DNA of 64,000 nucleotides from JAKVJE01 sp047722305 (GTDB lineage: Bacteria > Actinomycetota > Actinomycetes > Actinomycetales > Microbacteriaceae). The stretch is from NCBI GenBank assembly GCA_047722305.1, contig JBDNYM010000001.1:91074-155073 (forward strand), read 5' to 3'. Of this stretch, positions 54,129 to 63,980 are shown one piece after another. Positions within the stretch are counted from its first letter, which is position 1, and every line of letters starts with the position of its first letter. The notes under the pieces were generated by a model. It was not told where the DNA came from, did not search any database, and was given only the letters and a program-made list of their open reading frames with translations. The position numbers and the translations under genes are program-made.

Positions 54129-55409
54129 TCAGAACCCGGTGTCGGTCGGCTCGGGGTAGAAGCGGCGGAACTTGCGCCAGTGATTGGCCCGCGCGACGGC
54201 CACGTACAGCCGTCGGCGCCAGGCGTGCTCCTGGGGGGAGTCGATCGGGTTGGTGACCGCCTTGGCGGCGAGCAGGCGATCGACCGTGGCCCGCTCCGCC
54301 GGGGCGAGGTAGCGGCGCAGCAGCCGATTCGGGACGGTCGTGTACAGCGCCTCGCGCTCGACGGTCACGGTCTCCAGGCGGCGGCCCTCCACCAGGTCGG
54401 CGACCGGGAAGACGGCGGCGTTCGTCCCGGCGCCGGTGACGTAGTAGTTGTTGCGCCCGATGCGCGGGTTCACCTCGAAGAAGTAGGGGGTGCCGTCGCG
54501 GGGGTCGGTCTTCACGTCGAAGTTCGCGAACCCGTGATAGTCGACGGCCTCCAGGAAGCGGCGCACCGGGTCCAGGATCTCGGGCATCGCCGTCGTGTAC
54601 ATGGCCACCGGGATGCCCAGGCCCTGGGGCGTGTGGTCTTCGAGCAGGACGCGGGCGGAGGCGAGCAGCGTCACCGCACCCTGCCGGTCGACGTAGGCGG
54701 TGGCGCTCCGGACGGTGTCGTCGCCGCCGGGGATGAGCTCCTGCACCAGGAACGTGCCGCGGAACCCGCCCGTGCGCAGCGTCTCCCAGAGGGCGTCGAG
54801 CTGCTCCGGGGCGTCGATCGGGTACACCTTCTTCTTGCCCTCGAAGTGGACGGTCAGGTAGTACGAGCTCAGCGCCGGCTTGGCGACCACCGGGAAGCGC
54901 AGGCCGATCTCCGGCTCGCGCCAGTCGGGGCGGTCGGCGTCGGACAGGTCGACGACCACCGTCTCGGGCACGCGCATCCCGGCGGCGAGGGCGAGCCGGT
55001 TGAACGACTCCTTGTCGCCCACCAGCTCGAAGGTCTCCAGGCTCGGCGCCGCGATCCGGTACCAGGGCTCCAGCCGCTCGCGCTCGGCGGCGATCGACTC
55101 GACGTACCAGTCGGAGTTGCTGAGCAGCAGCAGGGGCAGGGCGTCGCCGTGCCGGGCGCGCAGCCGCCGGGCGACCTCGACCAGCGCGTCGGCCACCCGG
55201 GCGTGCGCAGCGCCCATCGCGACCACCTGCACGTCGAGGAACCCGGAGCGGGCGATCGGACCGGTCATGGCCTCCGAGACGACCACCGGCCGCACGTCGT
55301 ACGCCTCGTGGAAAGCGCGGGCCAGCGCGTAGGTGCCGATGTCGCCGCCGACCAGAACCGGGAGGAATGCGGGCGTCGCCGCCGATGCCTCTGCCGCCGC
55401 TGCGGCCAT
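54129..55409 (-). CDS. ATP-grasp carboxylate-amine ligase
   Basis: A 426-residue ATP-grasp enzyme. The N-terminal part GGDIGTYALARAFHEAY is the pre-ATP fold, FPVVAKPAL and FLVQELIPGGDDTVR are ATP-grasp signatures, and FFEVNPRIGRNNYY holds the metal-binding Glu/Asn. The family includes D-aspartate ligases that act on peptidoglycan precursors. With the convergent FemAB gene and murJ nearby, a role in cross-bridge synthesis is plausible but not proven. The start overlaps the gnd stop by one base. Confidence 0.8.
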   Translation of the reverse strand: MAAAAAEASAATPAFLPVLVGGDIGTYALARAFHEAYDVRPVVVSEAMTGPIARSGFLDVQVVAMGAAHARVADALVEVARRLRARHGDALPLLLLSNSDWYVESIAAERERLEPWYRIAAPSLETFELVGDKESFNRLALAAGMRVPETVVVDLSDADRPDWREPEIGLRFPVVAKPALSSYYLTVHFEGKKKVYPIDAPEQLDALWETLRTGGFRGTFLVQELIPGGDDTVRSATAYVDRQGAVTLLASARVLLEDHTPQGLGIPVAMYTTAMPEILDPVRRFLEAVDYHGFANFDVKTDPRDGTPYFFEVNPRIGRNNYYVTGAGTNAAVFPVADLVEGRRLETVTVEREALYTTVPNRLLRRYLAPAERATVDRLLAAKAVTNPIDSPQEHAWRRRLYVAVARANHWRKFRRFYPEPTDTGF

Positions 55410-56839
55410 CAGGCCTCGACCTCGCTCCGGTCGCCGCTCCACCGGGTGTGGAACGCGCCCTCGGCGTCGATGCGGCGGTAGGTGTGCGCGCCGAAGAAGT
55501 CGCGCTGACCCTGGATGAGGGCGGCCGGCAGCCGGGGGCTGCGCAGCCCGTCGTAGTACGACAGCGAACTGGCGAACGCCGGCACCGGCAGCCCGGCCAG
55601 CGAGGCGTGGGCGACGATGTTGCGCCAGGCGCCCTGGGTGGCATCGATGGACTGCCGGAAGTAGTCGGCGGTCAGCAGCGTCTCGGGGGTGCCCTGCTGG
55701 TAGGCCTCCGTGATGCGGTTGAGGAACTGCGCGCGGATGATGCAGCCGCCGCGCCAGATGCGGGCCACCGCCCCGCGGTCGATGTCCCAGCCGTAGGTGG
55801 CCGCGCCCTCGGCGATCTCGTCGAAGCCCTGCGCGTAGGCGACGATCTTCGAGGCGAACAGCGCCTCGCGCACCGCTTCCACGAACGCCGCCTTGTTGGT
55901 GACCTCCAGCCGGCCGCTGGGACCGGGGAGGGCGCTCGCGGCGGCACGCTGCTTGGGCCGCGACGACAGTCCGCGGGCGAACACGGCCTCCGCGATGCCG
56001 GTGACCGGGACGGCCAGATCGAGGGCGGTCTGCACCGTCCACGTCCCCGTGCCCTTCATCCCGGCCTGGTCGACGATGAGGTCGATGAGCGGCCGCTGGG
56101 TCTTCGCATCCACCTGGGAGAGCACCTCGCCGGTGATCTCGATCAGGTACGAGTTCAGCTCGGTCTGGTTCCAGGCGCGGAAGATGTCGGCGATCTCGGC
56201 CGGCTCCAGGCCGGCGCCGCGCCGCAGCAGGTCGTACGATTCGCCGATCAGCTGCATGTCGGCGTACTCGATGCCGTTGTGCACCATCTTCACGAAGTGC
56301 CCGGCGCCGTCGGTGCCGATGTGGGTCACGCAGGGCTCGCCGTCCACCGACGCTGCGATCGACTCGAGGATGGGGCCGAGGGTCCGGTACGACTCGGCGG
56401 TGCCGCCCGGCATGATCGAGGGGCCGTTGAGCGCACCCTCCTCGCCGCCGGAGATGCCGGCGCCCACATAGTGGATGCCGGTGGCGCGCACGGCCTCCTC
56501 GCGCCGGATGGTGTCGGTGAAGCGCGAGTTGCCGCCGTCGACGATGATGTCGCCGGGCTCGAACACCTCGACCAGCTGGTCGATGATCGCGTCGGTGGGG
56601 GCGCCCGCCTTGACCATGATGATCGCGGTGCGGGGACGGGCCAGCCGGGCGGCGAACTCGGCGATGGTCGTCGCGGGCAGGAAGGCGCCCTCGTCGCCGT
56701 GGGCGGAGATCAGCGCGTCCGTGCGGGCGGCAGTGCGGTTGTAGACGGCGACGGTGTTGCCGTGGCGGGCCAGGTTGCGGGCCAGATTGCTGCCCATCAC
56801 GGCCAGGCCGACCACGCCGATGTTGGCGAGTTGTGACAT
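55409..56839 (-). CDS. gnd: 6-phosphogluconate dehydrogenase, decarboxylating
   Basis: A 476-residue pentose phosphate enzyme. The NADP site is GLAVMGSNLARNLARHG, the substrate motif is VGAGISGGEEGALNGPSIMPGG, and the late region has VHNGIEYADMQLIGE. The length is the usual 470-480. The ATG has TAGGCT seven bases upstream, pointing to a leaderless mRNA. Confidence 0.95.
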   Translation of the reverse strand: MSQLANIGVVGLAVMGSNLARNLARHGNTVAVYNRTAARTDALISAHGDEGAFLPATTIAEFAARLARPRTAIIMVKAGAPTDAIIDQLVEVFEPGDIIVDGGNSRFTDTIRREEAVRATGIHYVGAGISGGEEGALNGPSIMPGGTAESYRTLGPILESIAASVDGEPCVTHIGTDGAGHFVKMVHNGIEYADMQLIGESYDLLRRGAGLEPAEIADIFRAWNQTELNSYLIEITGEVLSQVDAKTQRPLIDLIVDQAGMKGTGTWTVQTALDLAVPVTGIAEAVFARGLSSRPKQRAAASALPGPSGRLEVTNKAAFVEAVREALFASKIVAYAQGFDEIAEGAATYGWDIDRGAVARIWRGGCIIRAQFLNRITEAYQQGTPETLLTADYFRQSIDATQGAWRNIVAHASLAGLPVPAFASSLSYYDGLRSPRLPAALIQGQRDFFGAHTYRRIDAEGAFHTRWSGDRSEVEA

Positions 56840-56846
56840 GGCCCCA

Positions 56847-56852
56847 AGCCTA
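56847..56852 (-). promoter_or_regulatory. -10 box of leaderless gnd
   Basis: TAGGCT on the minus strand, 7 nt before ATG 56839. Confidence 0.5.
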
Positions 56853-56938
56853 TCGCCAGGGTGTGCTGCCAGACTGGAGGGACCGTGGGCGCCGCCGCAC
56901 GCGATGCGCCCGGAACGTGAATTCGAGGAGGAATACGC

Positions 56939-57874
56939 ATGTCAACTCGTACCGTCGGATCTCTGCAGATCTTCCCGCTCGCCCTGGGCGGCAACGTGTT
57001 CGGCTGGACGGTCGATGCCGACCATGCCGCCGGCATCCTGGACCCGTTCACCGAGGGCGGCAGCGATCGGCTGATCGACACCGCCGACGTCTACCCGGCC
57101 TGGGCGCCGGGCGCGGCGGGCGGCGACTCTGAGCGCATCATCGGCGACTGGCTGGCGCAGCGCGGCCGGGACCGGGCGCTCATCGCCACCAAGGTGGCGA
57201 AACTCGACGGCTTCCGCGGGCTGTCGGAGTCGAACGTGCGCACCTCGATCGAGAACTCGCTCACGCGCCTGCGCACCGACCACGTCGACCTCTACTACGC
57301 CCATGAAGAGGACCCGGACACCCCCATCGCCGAGACCGCGAAGGTGTTCAGCGATCTGGTCGCCGAGGGCAAGATCCGCGAGATCGGGTTCTCGAACTTC
57401 TCCGCCGAGAGCGGCCAGGCCTGGATCGACGCCGCCCGCAGCAACGGCTGGCATGCCCCGGTGGCCATGCAGCCCGAGTACAGCCTGGTCGAGCGCGGCT
57501 ACGAGGATGAGCTGGCCGGCCTGGCCCAGCGCGACAACCTGGCCGTGCTGCCCTACTACTCGCTGGCCAGCGGCTTCCTCACCGGCAAGTACACGTCGGT
57601 CGAGGATGGCGCCGGCACCGCCCGGGCGGCAGGGGCGGCGCGCTACGCCACCGAGGATGGCCTGCGCATCATCGATGCGCTGCGCGAGATCGCGGCGGCG
57701 CACCACGTCCAGATCGCCTCGGTGTCGCTGGCGTGGCTGCTGGCTCAGCCGCAGGTCGCGGCGCCCATCGCGTCCGCCAGCAAGCCGGCGCAGCTGGAGG
57801 CGCTGCTCGCCGCCCCCGAGGTGCAGCTGAGCGTCGACGAGGTGCGCGCGCTCGCCACGGCCTCGGCGCGGTAG
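56939..57874 (+). CDS. Aldo/keto reductase
   Basis: A 311-residue NADPH-dependent AKR with the tetrad in DTADVYPAWAPG (Asp, Tyr), IATKVAKL (Lys) and YYAHEEDP (His). It resembles the YajO/Gfo-like sub-group of open-chain AKRs; substrate unknown. GAGGAGGAA lies upstream of the ATG. It is divergent from gnd and convergent with the HAD phosphatase gene. Confidence 0.9.
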   Translation: MSTRTVGSLQIFPLALGGNVFGWTVDADHAAGILDPFTEGGSDRLIDTADVYPAWAPGAAGGDSERIIGDWLAQRGRDRALIATKVAKLDGFRGLSESNVRTSIENSLTRLRTDHVDLYYAHEEDPDTPIAETAKVFSDLVAEGKIREIGFSNFSAESGQAWIDAARSNGWHAPVAMQPEYSLVERGYEDELAGLAQRDNLAVLPYYSLASGFLTGKYTSVEDGAGTARAAGAARYATEDGLRIIDALREIAAAHHVQIASVSLAWLLAQPQVAAPIASASKPAQLEALLAAPEVQLSVDEVRALATASAR

Positions 57875-57911
57875 AGGGCTCGCGTCGTCCGGTCCGTCCT
57901 CGCCGAACGCC

Positions 57912-57944
57912 GGACATCCGTCCCAGGGCGGGACGCCGGTGTCC
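57912..57944. terminator. Hairpin between convergent AKR and HAD genes
   Basis: GGACA (57912-57916) and TGTCC (57940-57944) enclose GTCCC/GGGAC (57920-57924 / 57930-57934) around a 5-base loop. Probable shared terminator; no T tract. Confidence 0.4.
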
Positions 57945-58007
57945 TGAGTCCGGCGCGGGCCGCCCCGATGCCCTGAGCTCTGCGGGCGGGGCGGGGGACG
58001 GAACCGC

Positions 58008-58805
58008 TCAGAGCAGCCCGTGGCGCTGCAGGGCGGCGGCGATGCCGGCCGGCCCGGGCAGCGGGGCGGTCTCCCCGGCGCGGGCCAGCAGCTCGGGATG
58101 CGACCCGGGCATCGCGATCCCGGTGCCCACCTGGGCGAAGATGTCGAGGTCGTTGCGTTCATCGCCGAATGCGAAGGTCGGCACTCCGGCGAGACGCGGG
58201 TCGGCGGCGAGCAGCGCCCGGGCGGCGTGCCCCTTCGACACGCCGCGGGGCAGGATGTCCACCGCCCCGGCCGAGTAGCGGGTGAAGTGCGCCCGGTCGC
58301 CGAAGCGGGCCCGGTAGGCGGCGTCCGCCGCCTCGGGGATGTAGGCGTTGACGAACTGCACGACGTGGTCGCGCCAGAAGCCGGGATCGACCGGGACGTC
58401 GGCGAGCGGCACCCCGAGCGAGGTCATGCTGGAGGCGACCGGCTCGGCGATGGTGGTCGCCGCGTAGCAGTCGGCGGCGAAGAACGACAGCGCCTCGCCC
58501 CGCGCCCGACTGAAGCCGGCGATCTCCGCCACCAGGGCGCGGTCGAGCTGCTGCTCCTGCACCAGCGCGCCGCGCAGCCACGTGCAGCATCCGCCCGACA
58601 TCACCCCGCTGGCCGCGGCGGGGTCGCCGAGCAGCTCGGCCACCTCCCAGGTGCAGCGCCCGGTGGCGACGGCGGGCAGCACCTCGCGCTCCTCCAGGCG
58701 GCGCAGCAGCTCCCGCGCCTCCGGGGTGCCCTGGTGGCGCTCGTCCAGCAGCGTGCCGTCGAGGTCGAGGAAGACGACCGCCCGGTACGGCGCCGCGGGG
58801 CTCAT
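58008..58805 (-). CDS. HAD-superfamily phosphatase, Cof type
   Basis: A 265-residue HAD-IIB phosphatase. Motif I is FLDLDGTLLD (nucleophile Asp), the cap insert lies between motifs II and III, and motif IV is FGDERNDLDIF. These enzymes dephosphorylate sugar phosphates or cofactors. The specific substrate is unknown. Confidence 0.9.
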   Translation of the reverse strand: MSPAAPYRAVVFLDLDGTLLDERHQGTPEARELLRRLEEREVLPAVATGRCTWEVAELLGDPAAASGVMSGGCCTWLRGALVQEQQLDRALVAEIAGFSRARGEALSFFAADCYAATTIAEPVASSMTSLGVPLADVPVDPGFWRDHVVQFVNAYIPEAADAAYRARFGDRAHFTRYSAGAVDILPRGVSKGHAARALLAADPRLAGVPTFAFGDERNDLDIFAQVGTGIAMPGSHPELLARAGETAPLPGPAGIAAALQRHGLL

Positions 58806-59125
58806 CGCGCCCCCTCCGCACGGCGTGCGGCCGTGGCGTCGGATGCCTGCGTTCCCATTCCGCCTCCAGATGTTCGTGAGGGCTGGCGTCGTCTCCGATC
58901 GTACGTGCCCCGGAGCGCAGGATGGGGCCGGCCGTCATCCTCGACCCGGCTGCCTTGCCTGGCGCCCGCTGCGGAGGCTACGATGGATGGTTGGACTTCG
59001 GCGAGGGCCTTCGGGCCGTAATCGACGCGGTGCGCGGCAACACGCTCCTCGTCGACGAGTCGAGCGGCATCCGGCCAGGGCGGCAGCCCGGCAACGTATC
59101 GGCAACTGGCAAGAGGAACGAGCAC
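58806..59125. other. Intergenic region and long leader of rplY
   Basis: 320 bp between the divergent HAD and rplY genes. It carries the rplY promoter candidate at 58955-58984, which leaves a leader of about 135 nt. No known RNA fold was recognised. Confidence 0.4.
58955..58984 (+). promoter_or_regulatory. rplY-pth-mfd promoter candidate
   Basis: TTGCCT (58955-58960), 18-bp spacer, TACGAT (58979-58984). Confidence 0.4.
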
Positions 59126-59773
59126 ATGGCAGACATCGCCAAGATCCCGGCGACTATTCGCACCACCTTCGGCAAGGGCGCGGCCCGGCGGCTGCGCCGT
59201 GCCGGGCAGGTCCCGGCCGTGATCTACGGCCACGGCGAGGACCCCCGTCACGTGGCCCTGCCGTCGCACGAGCTCAGCCTCGCCACCCGCACGGCGAACG
59301 CGCTGCTCAGCGTCGACCTGGAAGACGGCCCGCAGCTGGTGCTGGTCAAGGACATCCAGCGCGACCCGATCAAGCAGATCATCGAGCACATCGACCTGAT
59401 CGTCGTGGATCGCACCGAGAAGGTCGAGGTCGAGGTGCCGGTCTCGATCACCGGCACGAGCATCGGCAACACGGTCGCCGAGCTGGCCGAGCAGACCATC
59501 ACCGTGGCCGCGCCCGTCACCGAGCTGCCCGACCGCTTCGAGGTCAGCGTGGAGGGCGCCGCCGACGGCACCCGCGTCTACGCGAAGAACCTGCAGCTCG
59601 GTGCCGACGTCGAGCTGATCACCGATCCCGAGACGGTCGTCGTGGCCGTCATCACGCCGTCCGCTCGCGACATGGGCGACCGCGCCGACGAGATGGCCGA
59701 GGAGCAGGCCGAGGCCGAGGCCCAGGCTGACGCCGCCGCGGCCGGCACCGAGGCCGGCGCCGCCGCCGAGTAG
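59126..59773 (+). CDS. rplY: 50S ribosomal protein L25/general stress protein Ctc
   Basis: A 215-residue L25 of the long CTC/TL5 type: an N-terminal 5S rRNA-binding domain (GKGAARRLRRAGQVPAVIYG) and a C-terminal beta domain (VEVEVPVSITGTSIGN to VVVAVITPS). It ends with an acidic Ala/Glu tail. GAGGAACG precedes the ATG. It is 17 bp before pth, an order conserved in many Gram-positives. Confidence 0.93.
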   Translation: MADIAKIPATIRTTFGKGAARRLRRAGQVPAVIYGHGEDPRHVALPSHELSLATRTANALLSVDLEDGPQLVLVKDIQRDPIKQIIEHIDLIVVDRTEKVEVEVPVSITGTSIGNTVAELAEQTITVAAPVTELPDRFEVSVEGAADGTRVYAKNLQLGADVELITDPETVVVAVITPSARDMGDRADEMAEEQAEAEAQADAAAAGTEAGAAAE

Positions 59774-59790
59774 TCGGGGTCGCCGCCGCC

Positions 59791-60432
59791 GTGTCGGATT
59801 CCTCCTGGTACGTGGTCGGCCTGGGCAACCCGGGCGACCAGTACGAGGGCACCCGGCACAGCGTCGGCCGTGCGGTCGCCGCCGAGCTGGCCGACCGGCT
59901 GGGCGCCCCGCTGAAGCGGCTGAAGGGCACCCACGCCCACGTCGCCGAGGGGCGGACCGTCCCAGGCGGCCCGCGTCTGACGGCGGCGGTGCTCGACTCG
60001 TTCATGAACCTGTCCGGCGGGCCGACGGCGGCGCTGCTGCGCCACTACCATGCGAGCCCGGACCGGCTCATCGTGGTGCGCGACGATCTGGACCTGCCGT
60101 TCGCGGCCGTCCGCATCCGCGCCGGTGGCGGGCACGGCGGCCACAACGGGGTGCGCGACATCATCGGGCAGGTGGGCGGCAACGGCTTCGTGCAGGTGCG
60201 CTGCGGCATCGGCCGCCCGTCCGGCCGGCAGGACCCGGCCGACTTCGTGCTGGAGCGCTTCGCCGCCGCCGAACGGCCGGCTGTGCGCGACCTCGTGACG
60301 GAGGCGGCCGACCTGATCGAGATCATCGCCGCCGACGGCGTCCAGGCGGCCCAGCAGGAGTGCCATCGGCGCGCCGCCGCTGGCAGCGCCGCCGACGACG
60401 CCGAGTCCGGCTCCGGGAGAGGGAGACAATGA
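59791..60432 (+). CDS. pth: Peptidyl-tRNA hydrolase
   Basis: A 213-residue enzyme that recycles peptidyl-tRNA. The motif GLGNPGDQYEGTRHSVG contains the catalytic His23; the following residue is Ser where Asn is usual. The second motif, VRDDLDLPFAAVRIRAGGG then GHNGVRDII, is standard. A C-terminal tail of about 25 residues is rich in Ala and Ser. GTG start; the stop overlaps the mfd start by four bases. Confidence 0.93.
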   Translation: MSDSSWYVVGLGNPGDQYEGTRHSVGRAVAAELADRLGAPLKRLKGTHAHVAEGRTVPGGPRLTAAVLDSFMNLSGGPTAALLRHYHASPDRLIVVRDDLDLPFAAVRIRAGGGHGGHNGVRDIIGQVGGNGFVQVRCGIGRPSGRQDPADFVLERFAAAERPAVRDLVTEAADLIEIIAADGVQAAQQECHRRAAAGSAADDAESGSGRGRQ

Positions 60433-63400
60433 CGCTGCGGCCCCTGCTCGACGCCTACGCGGCCACCGCGCCCGGCGCCCGCCTGCGGCAGACGGCCGCG
60501 GCCGATCGCGGCACGGTCGCCGTGGTGGACCCGGCGCGCTCGCTGGCGCTCAGCGCGCTGCTGGACGGCCGTCCCGACACCCGGCAGTGCCTGATCGTGG
60601 CCGCGACCGGGCGCGAGACCGCCCAGCTGGCCGGCGATCTCCGGCAGTGGCTGCCCGACGCCGAGGTGCTCGACTTCCCGGCCTGGGAGACGCTGCCGCA
60701 TGAGCGGCTGAGTCCGTCGGCGCAGATCGTGGGCGACCGCATCCGGGTGCTGCGCCGCGTCCGCGCCCAGCAGGAAGCCGAGGCGGCAGGGGAGGCCGGC
60801 CGCGTGCAGATCGTGGTGACGTCGGCCCGCGCCGCCATGCAGCCGGTGGCCGCGAATCTGCTGGACGTCGACCCGATCTCCGTGCGCGTCGGCGACGACG
60901 CCGATCTCGAACTCCTGGCCGCACGGCTGGTGGAGCTCGCCTACGCCCGCGTCGAGCTCGTGACCCGGCGGGGCGAGTTCGCGCTGCGCGGCGGCATCCT
61001 CGACGTCTTCCCGCCCACCGCCGAGTACCCGGTGCGCATCGAGTTCTTCGGCGACACCATCGAGTCGATGCGTCCCTTCCAAGTGGCCGATCAGCGCTCC
61101 GCGCAGGAGACCGTGGACGCCGTGTCCATCGACGCCTGCCGCGAGCTGCTGCTCACTCCCGAGGTGCGGCAGCGGGCCGCCGAGATGCAGGGCGAGTTCC
61201 CCAACATCGAGGGGATGCTGGAGAAGATCTCCGGCGGCATCCCGGTGGAGGGCATGGAGTCGCTGATGCCGGCGCTGCAGCCCGACCTGGTGCCGGTGAC
61301 CGCGTTCTTCGCCGAGTCCGCGCTGGTGTGCGCGTGCTCGCCGGAGCGCCTGCGCACGCGGGCCGCCGACCTGGCGCGCACCAATGACGAATTCCTGCAG
61401 GCCGCCTGGGAGGCCGCCAGCGCCGGGGCCGACGCGCCCATCGATCTGCAGCGCGGCGCCTACCTGTCGTGGGACGCCTTCGTGGAGGCCAGCGGCCGGC
61501 GCCCGCTGTGGATCGTCGACCCCCTCGGCGGCGAGGGCGGCGAGCGGGTGGTCGCCAGCGGCCTGACCCCGGTGCCCGGCTTCGCCGGGTCTGCCGAGGC
61601 GCCCCTGACCGACATCGGCCGGCGACTGGGCGAGGGATGGCGGGCTACCGTCGCGATGGCCACCGCCGGTTCGGCCGACCGCATCGCCGAACTGCTGCGC
61701 GACCGCGACATCCCCGCCGAGATCGCGGAGACCCCAGCCCTGCAACCGGGCGTGGTCAGCATCGTGGTGGCGCCGCTGGCGTCAGGCTGGCTCGCCGAGG
61801 ACGGCCGGCTGGCCGTCTACTCGGAGCCGGAGGTGTTCGGCCGGGCCGCCGAGTACGCGCCCCGACGGGTGCGCCGGCTGAAAGCCAAGCGCCGCAACGC
61901 CATCGACCCGCTGGAGCTCAAGCCGGGCGACTTCGTGGTGCACGAGCGCCACGGCATCGGCCAGTTCGTGGAACTCGCCAAGCGGTCCATGCCCGTGGGC
62001 GGCGTCAGGCACGAGCGCGAGTTCCTGGTCATCGAGTACGCCCCGTCGCGGAAGGGGCATCCGCCGGACCGGCTGTTCATCCCCACCGACCAGCTCGATC
62101 AGCTGAGCAAATACGTCGGCGGCGAGAACCCGAAGGTGTCGAAGCTGGGCGGCTCCGACTGGGCGCGCACCAAGAGCGCCGCCCGCAAGGCGGTGCGGAA
62201 GATCGCCGTCGAGCTCGTCAAGCTGTACGCGGCCCGCACCCACGCGCAGGGGCACGCCTTCCCGCCCGACACCCCCTGGCAGCACGAGCTGGAGGAGGCC
62301 TTCCCCTACCCGGAGACCCCCGACCAGCTGCGCGCCATCGACGAGGTCAAGGCCGACATGGAGAAGCCGGTGCCCATGGACCGGCTGCTGAGCGGGGACG
62401 TGGGCTTCGGCAAGACCGAGGTGGCCGTCCGCGCCGCGTTCAAGGCGATTCAGGATGGCCGCCAGGTGGCGATGCTGGTCCCCACCACCCTGCTGGTGCA
62501 GCAGCACCTGGAGACGTTCACCGAGCGGTTCTCCGGCTTCCCGGTCACGGTGCGCCCGCTCTCGCGCTTCCAGAGCGAGAAGGAGGTGCAGGAGACCATC
62601 GCCGGGCTGGCCGACGGCTCGGTCGACATGGTCATCGGCACCCACCGGGTGCTCTCGAAGCAGATCCAGTACCGGCAGCTCGGCCTGGTGATCGTGGATG
62701 AGGAGCAGCGCTTCGGCGTCGAGCACAAGGAGCGCCTCAAAGAGCTCAAGACCAACGTGGACGTCCTCTCGATGAGCGCCACCCCCATCCCACGCACCCT
62801 GGAGATGGCCGTCACCGGCATCCGCGAGATGTCGACGCTGGCGACCGCGCCCGAGTCGCGCCACCCGGTGCTGACCTACGTGGGCGCGTCGTCGGACGGG
62901 CAGGTCGCCGCCGCGATCCGCCGCGAACTGCTGCGCGAGGGGCAGATCTTCTACGTGCACAACCGGGTGGCGGGCATCTCGCAGGTCGCCGCCCACCTCG
63001 CCGAGCTGGTGCCCGAGGCGCGCATCGCCGTCGCCCACGGGCAGATGGGCGAGGGCGAGCTCGAACAGGTGATGGTCGACTTCTGGGAGCGCCGCTACGA
63101 CGTGCTGGTCTCGACCACCATCATCGAGACCGGGATGGACGTCCCCAACGCCAACACCCTGATCGTGGACGACGCCCAGCGGTACGGCCTGGCCCAGCTG
63201 CACCAGCTGCGCGGCCGGGTGGGACGCGGCCGGGAGCGGGCCTACGCCTACTTCCTCTACGACGGGTCGCGGCCGTTGGGCGAAGTCGCCCAGGACCGCC
63301 TGGAGACCATCGCCGCCAACAACGAGCTCGGCGCCGGCATGCAGGTCGCCATGAAAGACCTGGAGATCCGCGGCGCCGGCAACCTGCTCGGCGGCGAGCA

Positions 63401-63980
63401 GTCCGGCCACATCGCCGGGGTCGGCTTCGACCTCTACCTGCGGATGGTGGGCGAGGCCGTCGAGGAGTTCAAGCAGGAGGCGCCCGAACGCCGCGCCGAG
63501 CTGCGCCTGGAGCTGCCCGTGGACGCCCACATCCCCGAGGCCTACATCGACTCGCAGCGCCTCCGCCTGGAGGCCTACCAGAAGCTCGCCACCGCCGCCG
63601 GCCCGGCTGGGCGCCCCGGCGCCATCGACGACGTCTGCGACGAGCTCGTCGACCGCTACGGCCCCATGCCCGAACCGGTGCGGCGGCTCATCGCCGTCTC
63701 GCGGCTGCGGCGCGAGCTGCAGCGCACCGACCTGGAGCAGGTCGTCGCCGTCGGGTCCAAGCTCAGCATCGGCTCCGTCGAGCTGCCCCAGTCGGCCCAG
63801 ATGCGGCTGCGGCGGCTGCACCCGCGGGCGTCCTATCTGCCGGCCGCCGGCACCATCTCGGTGCCCATCCCGCCCGACATCGCCAAGGCGGCCGACGCCC
63901 AGCGCATCATCGACTGGGTCGCGCAGGTGCTGCGCGACTGCAAGCTGCTGCCGGAGGTTGCGCCGCAGCCCGGGGGCTGA
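60429..63980 (+). CDS. mfd: Transcription-repair coupling factor
   Basis: An 1183-residue Mfd that removes stalled RNA polymerase and recruits UvrA. The UvrB-like N-terminal part is followed by the RNA polymerase-interaction domain (LKPGDFVVHERHGIGQFVEL), the translocase with Walker A GDVGFGKT (656-663) and Walker B DEEQ (757-760), the TRG motif region, and the C-terminal autoinhibitory domain. The length is typical. GGGAGA precedes the ATG, and translation is coupled to pth. Confidence 0.96.
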   Translation: MTLRPLLDAYAATAPGARLRQTAAADRGTVAVVDPARSLALSALLDGRPDTRQCLIVAATGRETAQLAGDLRQWLPDAEVLDFPAWETLPHERLSPSAQIVGDRIRVLRRVRAQQEAEAAGEAGRVQIVVTSARAAMQPVAANLLDVDPISVRVGDDADLELLAARLVELAYARVELVTRRGEFALRGGILDVFPPTAEYPVRIEFFGDTIESMRPFQVADQRSAQETVDAVSIDACRELLLTPEVRQRAAEMQGEFPNIEGMLEKISGGIPVEGMESLMPALQPDLVPVTAFFAESALVCACSPERLRTRAADLARTNDEFLQAAWEAASAGADAPIDLQRGAYLSWDAFVEASGRRPLWIVDPLGGEGGERVVASGLTPVPGFAGSAEAPLTDIGRRLGEGWRATVAMATAGSADRIAELLRDRDIPAEIAETPALQPGVVSIVVAPLASGWLAEDGRLAVYSEPEVFGRAAEYAPRRVRRLKAKRRNAIDPLELKPGDFVVHERHGIGQFVELAKRSMPVGGVRHEREFLVIEYAPSRKGHPPDRLFIPTDQLDQLSKYVGGENPKVSKLGGSDWARTKSAARKAVRKIAVELVKLYAARTHAQGHAFPPDTPWQHELEEAFPYPETPDQLRAIDEVKADMEKPVPMDRLLSGDVGFGKTEVAVRAAFKAIQDGRQVAMLVPTTLLVQQHLETFTERFSGFPVTVRPLSRFQSEKEVQETIAGLADGSVDMVIGTHRVLSKQIQYRQLGLVIVDEEQRFGVEHKERLKELKTNVDVLSMSATPIPRTLEMAVTGIREMSTLATAPESRHPVLTYVGASSDGQVAAAIRRELLREGQIFYVHNRVAGISQVAAHLAELVPEARIAVAHGQMGEGELEQVMVDFWERRYDVLVSTTIIETGMDVPNANTLIVDDAQRYGLAQLHQLRGRVGRGRERAYAYFLYDGSRPLGEVAQDRLETIAANNELGAGMQVAMKDLEIRGAGNLLGGEQSGHIAGVGFDLYLRMVGEAVEEFKQEAPERRAELRLELPVDAHIPEAYIDSQRLRLEAYQKLATAAGPAGRPGAIDDVCDELVDRYGPMPEPVRRLIAVSRLRRELQRTDLEQVVAVGSKLSIGSVELPQSAQMRLRRLHPRASYLPAAGTISVPIPPDIAKAADAQRIIDWVAQVLRDCKLLPEVAPQPGG

